Below, in pieces: positions 56,033-64,000 of a stretch of 64,000 nucleotides of DNA. Source of the stretch: Zhengitettix transpicula (taxonomy: Eukaryota > Arthropoda > Insecta > Orthoptera > Tetrigidae); NCBI GenBank assembly GCA_037074705.1, contig CM073591.1, positions 87,338,032-87,402,031 of the forward strand, read 5' to 3'. Positions within the stretch are counted from its first letter, which is position 1. Each line of letters opens with the position of its first letter. The notes under the pieces were generated by a model. The model had not been told where the DNA came from, did no database searches, and was given only the letters and a program-made list of their open reading frames with translations. The translations under genes were made by a program, and so were the position numbers.

Positions 56033-57285
56033 GCTATTATTAAATAGGTTTTAACATTCGTCTACTGCTTTATTTTCTGTTTAATCTATATACTTGTGTT
56101 GTAGTAAATTACTGAGGTATGTATTCTTTACGCAATGGAATACAAGGATGGAACAGGAGTGTGGAAAAAATAACTTACTTCTTTAAATCACTTTTACTCA
56201 ATAGCTTTCTCATAATCATAACGGACATTATGTTGTTTTTCTAATGTTTTATCGCGTTTCAAGGATATGGAGTATATTTGTAATAGTACCCCTACGAAGC
56301 TTTGCGAGTCGTCTTAAAGGGCTTTATCGCAGAAATTAGAGATAAAGGAATGAAGGCGAAGTTGCCCCTATGGCACTAAGAGTAAATCCTTATCGAGAGC
56401 AAGAACATTAATGCATTACAGCCTACCAAGAATATGGATCTAACAGTTGAGTGAAAAGGGAGAAAAACAATAGAGTTTATCAAAGTACACTAAATAAATC
56501 GTTTAATGCAAGAAAAAATAGTATAGACACTACTCGAATACAAAAAACATTGACTTATCCAATAAACAAGTGAATTAGGACATAGAATTGCTGGTGGCGT
56601 TTGTACTATCTGTGCAATCACAACTGTCGATTAGGACTACAAGAAATTGAAACGTTGCACAATTCGATAAAATTCGAAATATGTTTTAATAACAGTATAT
56701 TAATTGAGTAAAATTATAATCAGCTTCAATATTTATTTTAGTTGATTCATATAGAATCCGTCAACCTCTTTTGTCCTAATCATCTATATAAAAACAGGAT
56801 ACTATCCACTTAACAACTATAATTCCAATGTAGATTTTATCCTTAAATAAATTAATCTCAATAACCTATTCTTAATTAAATTATTATTACATAAAAGTAT
56901 TTTCGTTAAGTCCATTGAAAGGATATTCATTAAAACTTATTCATACTTACTGCATGCTCCTTACTATATCAATGTCTATCCAGTAATATATTTTCTTATA
57001 TCAATACCATTATTATCTTAAATTAGGATTCATTTTCCATGATTTATATGTTTTACAGCTAATACTAATAGTTAAGTTTAGTCCTGATTATACAAGTTAA
57101 AGCATCATTAAAGGGACCTGGGACATTTGTCCATATAGAGCCTCTTCAGCGTAGGATGGGAAAATCATTTGTAGCGAATCAATTATATCTTCCAACGTTG
57201 TATAATTATTTTGACTAACTTATAAAGTTGTTTCATACATTTCTAATAACATTATTTCTTAAACCCATACTATATAACAGGGGTT
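56033..57285. other. AT-rich unassigned sequence
   Basis: Nothing recognised. Confidence 0.5.
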
Positions 57286-57415
57286 AAGAATATGGGAGAA
57301 TAGACACTCTGACCAGGTGTCACTCCAAAATCCAGAATATGTCACGTAAGATGACGACTGGCAGTCGTATCAGTAGGCCAATGCCCTTCATGGGCTGCCG
57401 AGCCAAGGAGTAGTG
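57286..57415 (+). mobile_element. tRNA-derived SINE, 3' part
   Basis: GGGAGAATAGACACTCTGACC, AGGTGTCACTCC, AAGATGACGACTGGCAGTCG and CTGCCGAGCCAAGGAGTA match the body and tail of the SINE copies at 33967-34262. It ends in the simple tail GTGGTAGTAG. The tRNA-like head is missing, so the copy is 5'-truncated. Confidence 0.75.
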
Positions 57416-57514
57416 GTAGTAGACTATATAACATTACTTAAGTATTATTGTTGTTAATTATGTATATATTATGACTGTTTAAGATAAATTATAAATAAAC
57501 AATAGTCTTTTGAA

Positions 57515-57600
57515 CTCATAAAAAGATATTTAATGTAAATTACACTACGTTTCATTGCTAATTCTTGACCTCTTCAGGTAACGCGTTTTACACTACAAAA
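57515..57600 (-). repeat. Weak member of the GAAACGT dispersed family
   Basis: The reverse complement reads ACCTGAAGAGGTCAAGAATT, then GCAATGAAACGTAGTGTAAT, sharing CCTGAAGAGGTC with the copy at 10296-10345 and the GAAACGT core with the better copies. Confidence 0.4.
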
Positions 57601-59199
57601 CCAAACGAATACAATAATTAAAATAATTTTTTTTGAAAGATTTGGCCGATTGATAACTAATAATTTAATTTTCATAGTCAGGGTCGTTCTCTGCTGACAA
57701 CTGTGGCCGAAATACACAATTTAAACAAGTAAAGTACGACCAGTAAAAATTCAGTTACATTGTTGAGTGTTGTTTACAATAAAAACAATTTATAATTTAA
57801 ATTTATAACGGTATATAAATTAAAGAATTACAAAACCATTGTGTCATAAATTTTGTTTAAATTATTAGTGTCATTTTATATTGATAGCTTCTTTTATATG
57901 ATCTAAGATATATTAAATTTCACTAACTAATCTCAAATTGTAGTTCCCTTCTTCATTCGAAATTGATTCATTACACCAATCTATTTTATGATTCTGTAAG
58001 TAAATATGTTTTGACAAAACCGAATAGTTTTGAATATTACTATTTATACTTTTTTATGTTCATTTAACCTTGTTTTTAATGAGCACTTAGTTTCACCTGT
58101 ATGTATGTATGTATATATATGATACAATTAATTTTGTAAATTACGTTGTGCTTATTTAAAATGTTAATTTTGTCCTTAATATTTTTTACTAAGTGTAAAC
58201 AGTTATGCTCACACCTTACTTTCTAACAGTCTTATTAACTTACGTTTAAAATTTTTTGCAAATAGAATATTTTCCTCGAACAGGAGTTTAATTTATTCCA
58301 ATAATTAATTGATCTATTTTAATGTGTTGGCTAATGGGCATTTTAGTCATGACTGTAGTTTCAAATATTTAGGTCCCGTCTTCCTATATAATTTGGCTCC
58401 TCGAATTTATTATGTATCTTTCGGAATGTTTAGTTTACGGCATGATTTAAATAGATTGTAGATAGTATCTTTCTCTCTTCTCCTTTCCAATGATTCCCAC
58501 TTTAAAACATCTAATACTTATCGTGACCAGGACCTGTCCTACACATACAAATTTTGCATCACCTCTGACGATTTTTTTAATCAGACGACATGGTTTTTGC
58601 GTTTCATTATAAGCAGCTGTAGTACAAGCTAGCATTTCTAAGCTTATTCTCTTTAATCGACACTGCTAGTTTCATTGTTTTCATCACAATACTGAGGAGT
58701 TGTCCAGTTTTTCCCAAAGCTACGTTGTTCCCTTCTGTTCTGATAAAGAAAATCGGTATGATTATACTCGCAATAAATCCTAGTATTACCTAACATAGAC
58801 TATCATAAATTGATAATGGTTCTAATACGTTTTGTTGATGTTATTATAGGCAAATAATCATCAAAAAAGTAACATATTTGCCTTTCTGTACCATTTTTCG
58901 TTCTATTGAATATTGAGAATACTTCTTCAAAAGTATATTTATTTGTCCCCAAGTCATGTAAATTTAATTGGTACAGTCCTTTACTGTTTAGCTTAATTAA
59001 AAGTTTTGTAACTTTGTAACAGCCTCAGGATGGGATGAAATAACCAGGAATATAATCGCATGTGATTAAAACGAGATTCAGTTTGTTACTATTTCCGATG
59101 TTAAGACAAAAAAAAATTTAGTGAATTTTTGTATGTTCGTAAGATTATAAATATTGTAAACATGTAAAAAAAACTAAATAAAAATATCAAGCTGTAACC
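57601..59199. other. AT-rich unassigned sequence
   Basis: Nothing recognised; a short GTATGTATGTATGT run near 58100 is the only repeat. Confidence 0.5.
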
Positions 59200-59835
59200 C
59201 AAGCTCACGTTCCCCGTCGTAAATCACATTTTTGACCACACCGCGACGTATGCCGATAGCTTCGAAATTAACCAAGATGTAACTTAACCGAGTCAAGAAT
59301 TCACCTGGTACATTAAATAAGCACGGTACCTTAAGACTCTAAAAATCCCCGTGCATTAAGAGAGTGTAAATATCCCCAGTACTTTAATGATTTTATTATG
59401 TGGACAAAAATCTTCCCGGTGCCTTAAGCTAGTCAAAAATACTCCCGGTATGTTGATAGAGGAGTCTATAAATACTCCAAATACGTTAATTGAATCAAGA
59501 ATATTCTAAGAATATTAAATAAGTTAAAAATATTATTGGTACTTTTACGGTGTAAAAATACTAATCTATGCGAATATACTTCTGGGGACTTCAGGTGTAA
59601 AAAATACTACATTTCCTAAAGAAGAAAAAAATACTCCCGGTACCGTAGTGGGTCGAATACTCCCAGTAACTTAAGGGAGCCAAGAATAATAGGCGTACCT
59701 TAATGAAGATATTAAAATTATTCCCAGTTCCTTAAAATTATTTGTACCAAGTTTTCTTGCAATCTGTCCACCCGTTTAGAAGTTGATAAATAATATACTA
59801 ACAAATATACAACCTTTTTAATTATATTAATTCCA
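59200..59835 (-). mobile_element. Helitron-like remnant with degenerate minisatellite
   Basis: A diverged tandem repeat of roughly 30-40 bp with consensus AAAATACTCCCGGTACCTTA spans about 59270-59710 (clear at 59330, 59415, 59445, 59630 and 59655). It is followed by CAAGTTTTCTTGCAATCTGT (about 59750), which resembles the 5'-proximal region of the element at 54746-56032 (CACAGTTTCATCGCAATCGG). The same minisatellite unit occurs in that element. Termini are not identifiable. Confidence 0.5.
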
Positions 59836-62800
59836 CGTAATTAAATGACATTTAATTGTAATTATAATTTGAAATATAGGCAATTAATGTCATTACAATA
59901 TACTTAAAATAAAATAATATTTAATGAATGCAAATTTTTATATTTAAATTAGTAGCACGTTCATATCTTAAATTAACTAATTTTACTAAATAATTTTAAG
60001 CCGGAAAGTTAAATATATTATAACTTTTATGTTCACTTTAGTATCATGTGTGATTTGTACATAACTGGAAAATATTTTTTTGAAAAATTTATATTTTATG
60101 CTGTCTTTGAAATATTTTTTAGATTACCTCAATAGTTTATCCTATAATGTTACTCATTCAGACAGTCAAAGGAATTTTTTGTTTACATGGGGAAAGGTGA
60201 CGAGCAGCTCAACGCTATTGAGTGTGTGATGTTATCAATGAAAACATGTTAACTGTAAAATTCATTGTCTATTTCGTTGACCGATTGGATTTCACAATAA
60301 AACGGTCTGACAGATTTCAATGGCACTTTTTTCAGTGTTGTTTACAGCAATGAGGATCTTAGCGACACAGAACTTCCATCCTCCGTATAGAGACAAAATA
60401 AAGGACGTTAAAAACTTTCAATTAGTAGTTTTTAAAATTAATTCGGACAAGTAATAATTTTACTTTACGGAAAATTGCTTGAATGGTTTATTCTTTTATG
60501 CGGTAAATATCTTTGTGGGTAGTTTTACATTGTTGTCCATGCCTTTAAAGAGTTCAAGTTTCATATTTCTTATATCAAAAATGGTTTTCTTTTAATAGGT
60601 CACGTTCTTGGTTGGTGTAAAACTTCTTTATGTCAAGAGTTGGTGAGAAGTAATTTTTCAGTTGGACCATATAAGTAACAGAAAGTATTTAATAAAAAAT
60701 TATTGATACTATGACAATGAGTACCGCGTTAAATGAAAAAATAGAATCTAGTCATATCAGTGGTATTCACTCAAAACGACGCAATAAGGCCCCGGCCCAA
60801 CAGACAGCAATTTGCTGGCCGCTATGATCAGCTTTTTTTTTTTTGCTCCCCGAAAGCTGTTTCTCGGAAAATGCTGAAGCACAATTTCTGCCTACACATA
60901 CAGCAGAATATAGATTTTCCAATTGCACCAGAATAGCAGTTCCTTAAATTAGTTTTAAAAGTTTTGCTGATGCACCCGAAAATAAGTACTTTGTCCATAA
61001 ATGAGTTTTTCGATTATGATGATTTGCCATCAAAAATTGATAGGAAATTATGTTAGGATTTTAACAAACCCAGACCTAAAACATTTTGTGAAAATAAAAT
61101 TCTAATGATAAAATCTTTTGTTCTGCAAGAAAACTCGTAAGAAGGCAATTTTAAATCTCAGGAATACATACAATTATTACAGTCTCGATTAATAAGGTAA
61201 CAATTATAATAAAAGTTGACTTTCAAAATGGATGTAAAGTAATTAATTTTATACCAAAAGGAGATAAATATAAATAATGATTTTAATTTAAATATATTAA
61301 GTATTAATTTTTGCCACTTAAATATGTTTCACTATGCCATTTAGTTGAAAGAACTTAGACATTTAGATCATTTTCTGCAGACCGAAACGCAAATGGCTGG
61401 CGTCATTATGTTCCTCTGATGGTGTTAATATGACACGGCTCTCATCGATATGGACTTCACTGAACGTAAATGAAATTTCGACTGCTCTATTCCTTTCTCA
61501 TAATTTAATGAAGTGAGCTTCCTGCATGATAAATGCGGTAGGCACTACACATGAAAGGCTTTTGTTGCCGATAGGAACCATATAAGTTTAGGATACATGT
61601 ATCTAGATATCAAAGTGAATAATACAACTACACGGAAATTAATATAGAGTAAAAATATGTTATTAATGTATCATATCGATTATACCATTTTTAACTTACT
61701 TAATTTTATATTAAATTAACTATATTTCTTTTTCATTACACTTCGTCTAATTTATTAACGGTGCAATGAATATTATAATATTCAAAAAATATTACTTTTT
61801 TAGTATTTTTACAGTTGCAACGACAATTCTCACCGTCAATTATCAGGAAAACAAGATAAGACTTCGTGTGTGGTAATGAGAATATATTAACGTTACTCTT
61901 CCAGAATATAGAGCACTCTCTCATTCAATTTAGATCAGTCTTCGTTTCAGTTTTTAGATGCAAAGGAATGCAAACGTTGATAATTCACATGTAGTTATGT
62001 GGATGTGAAAAAAAGTTATGATGGTGACGGAAAACTGAAAATTTATTTCGAGAATGGACAAATGGTCAGTTATCGTGGCGAGGTTAATTTCTTACAGAAC
62101 AGAGATAAAATCCATTACAGCGTGACATAACGAAAGTATTTTGTTCGGTTCCCATAAAACAGCAGCAGTTCAACGTGTCGAATATAAGCATTTGAATGAT
62201 AAATTTCACAGATATTTCATAATTTAAATTATAATTACGAGCATGGTTACATTTCCAAGGATTTCCCGGTGGGATATATAGTTTCATTCCATTTGCAAAT
62301 TCAAATTTAAATTGTAAAATAAACGAATAAAATTTAACAATTGAGTAACAGGTTAAAAACTATAAATGTAACAAATTTCGCTGAAACTCTGGGAATTAAT
62401 ACGAAAACGATACTTTTTAATTACAAAATATAGATCCTAAACTTCAGTTAAGCATATTTGTGCATTTTTTGTTTAAATATTTCGTTATTCCCAAAACAAC
62501 GGTTCCATATTAAAATTATGTTCTGCGTCGGACTATTACTATTGTCATTCTTGCCCATGATTTATCTAAATTATTATTTATCAGTATTCCCGTTTTTCTG
62601 TTTCTGATTAAAATACTTCACGCCATTAAGAGCATTCTGCAAAGAACCAGAGTGCAAGTGATCGATAGGAGCCAGATGGATGAGACTACACGAACGCGGG
62701 CAAAACCCACTATATATCTTCCTTATACAAAATGGGAAAAAAGGGATTAACGGTACTTAATTTCCTGGTTACTTGATATAGGTTCTCCATAGTTTTCGTC

Positions 62801-64000
62801 TGGAAATTTCAACAGTTCCGGATGAGAGATACCTCAGCTTCTCCTTAGTCAAGAAAGTATAGGCTACCTGATACACTTTATATATAAGCCTCTTCTCAGG
62901 AATAATAGTGATATAACCCAATATAAAATTCAAAACTTCTGCTAGTAAATTTATGGCATTAATTTAACAACGAATAAACCGTACTTTCAATTAAATCTAA
63001 ACAGAAAATCAACTGATAAATCGTTTCTCAACGTCAAATTTAATAACATTTAAGTAGGTTTTTTTGTAAACTAAAAAGGAATAAGCAGTCGTTCAATTAA
63101 TGGATAATTTAACTAAATTATAACGCCATTATTTATTTTAAAATGGTGTGAAAATATATTAATATTACAATACATGGAATGAAAGCATTCATCTCAATAA
63201 TTTTCAATAATGATTTACATGAGTGAGCTACTTTCATATCTTTGCATATTTTTCTGATCTTTCATGTGTATTTATAATAATTTATTCACAATCTTCAAAT
63301 AATTAATTTTGAATTAGACATAGACAGACATAGTAATATGTTTCAAACGCATGTTTAAAAATCACCCTGTGTGCTTTATTTCGAAAATAATTGGGTAAAA
63401 TTAATATATGCATGATGTATTAGGAACAAGAGTCGAAGATTAGGTATGAAATGTATTATGGCAAACGAAAGTAATATACAAACGTTGGACTGTTAAATTT
63501 GTACTTTGATCCGATTGAATAACAATAACGATACGAATAAAAAAAATTATGATATAAAAAATAGTATATTATTAAAGCATAATCCAAAATCAGACCTCTC
63601 ATTTTGTTTCTTAAAATTATGTATACACATAATCTATTCCTACAGTGCCAAAGTTTTGAGTTTTACCTCTCATAATCATGATAGAACCAGCAAACGCTAT
63701 AACTTATTCAGTCTCTGTCAATAGATAAATCTTCTAGGACTGTAATTGTTTCCGTCAAATTCATACTTGCTGTGATAGTAATATGTCCCTTGGATCCGTC
63801 TACTTATTATGCTCTAGTAACGATAAGTACGAGTATGTTGTTTTGTTTGTAAAAAATCCCACTCAAAATAAATACATCTAATTATCAATTTCAACAATTT
63901 AAAGTAAAATGTAAATTGAATTTTTCTATTACATAAAAATTATTTTTTCTGTAAAATGATAAAAATTAGAACGAACTGTTAATATTACTCATATTAATAA
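59836..64000. other. AT-rich gene-free stretch
   Basis: No gene or known repeat recognised in 4.2 kb. 61370-61580 is a more balanced patch (GACCGAAACGCAAATGGCTG, GGTGTTAATATGACACGG) that could be a conserved non-coding element. 60785-60870 carries a short stem, AGCTTT/AAAGCT, around a T run. Confidence 0.45.

Overview
This window is eukaryotic and almost certainly from an arthropod, probably an insect with a large, repeat-rich genome. It is very AT-rich and has no long open reading frame, no operon structure and no complete protein-coding gene. It is full of (TA)n microsatellites, solo LTRs, 5'-truncated retroposons, tRNA-derived SINEs and Helitron-like elements. The arthropod call rests on the repeat types and on an exact 18-nt match to the 3' end of animal tRNA-Lys(CUU). 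I cannot name the species or order.

The dominant content is one diverse family of about ten solo or partial LTRs, here called LTR-K. Plus-strand copies lie at 805-1785, 4483-5528, 14202-15160, 15211-16204, 21785-22501, 22505-23107, 32786-33743 and 37881-39137. Minus-strand copies lie at 28425-29365 and 39190-39981. Complete copies begin TGTAAT, end ATTACA and are flanked by 4-bp ATAT (once ATAG) duplications; most sit in (TA)n tracts. Nearly all share a fixed order of signals: a short ATG-started exon ending at a GTRAG splice donor, a GTCAGATTTCGTT-like block, a 10-nt complement of the tRNA-Lys anticodon arm, an AATAAA plus T/GT-rich poly(A) module, and then a tRNA-Lys primer-binding site (PBS) that lies inside the solo LTR. 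This is the most unusual biology in the window.

The second large feature is a 4.37-kb non-autonomous Helitron (23145-27513). It begins TC, ends CTAG and sits between A and T. Its interior consists of tandem modules: units of alternating 281/283 bp, then a 99-bp minisatellite in blocks of 1, 4 and 5 copies separated by a constant spacer. Decayed minus-strand relatives lie near 41810-42190, 54746-56032 and 59200-59835.

A third family, R1, is a poly(A)-tailed and variably 5'-truncated retroposon of unknown class. It occurs about twelve times, often head to tail, and one copy has a 10-bp target-site duplication. Minor elements are tRNA-derived SINEs (around 34.0-34.3 kb and 57.3 kb), a Jockey-like LINE remnant (46380-46615), an RTE-like RT C-terminus flanked by 15-bp direct repeats (47695-48124), a tRNA-Lys pseudogene (4104-4178, minus), dispersed repeats ending in GAAACGTTGTGTGGTATTTA, and several hairpins, including a perfect 34-bp one at 29677-29750.

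The remainder is AT-rich sequence without recognisable genes. A few islands of more balanced composition (around 8.5, 13.6-14.0, 36.3, 40.6, 45.2, 53.7 and 61.4 kb) could be conserved regulatory elements, and two short minus-strand ORFs (30.1-30.35 and 46.7-47.0 kb) could be exons; neither idea is proven. Nothing indicates that the elements act together as a pathway. The window reads as gene-poor intergenic or intronic DNA shaped by repeated retroelement and Helitron insertion.
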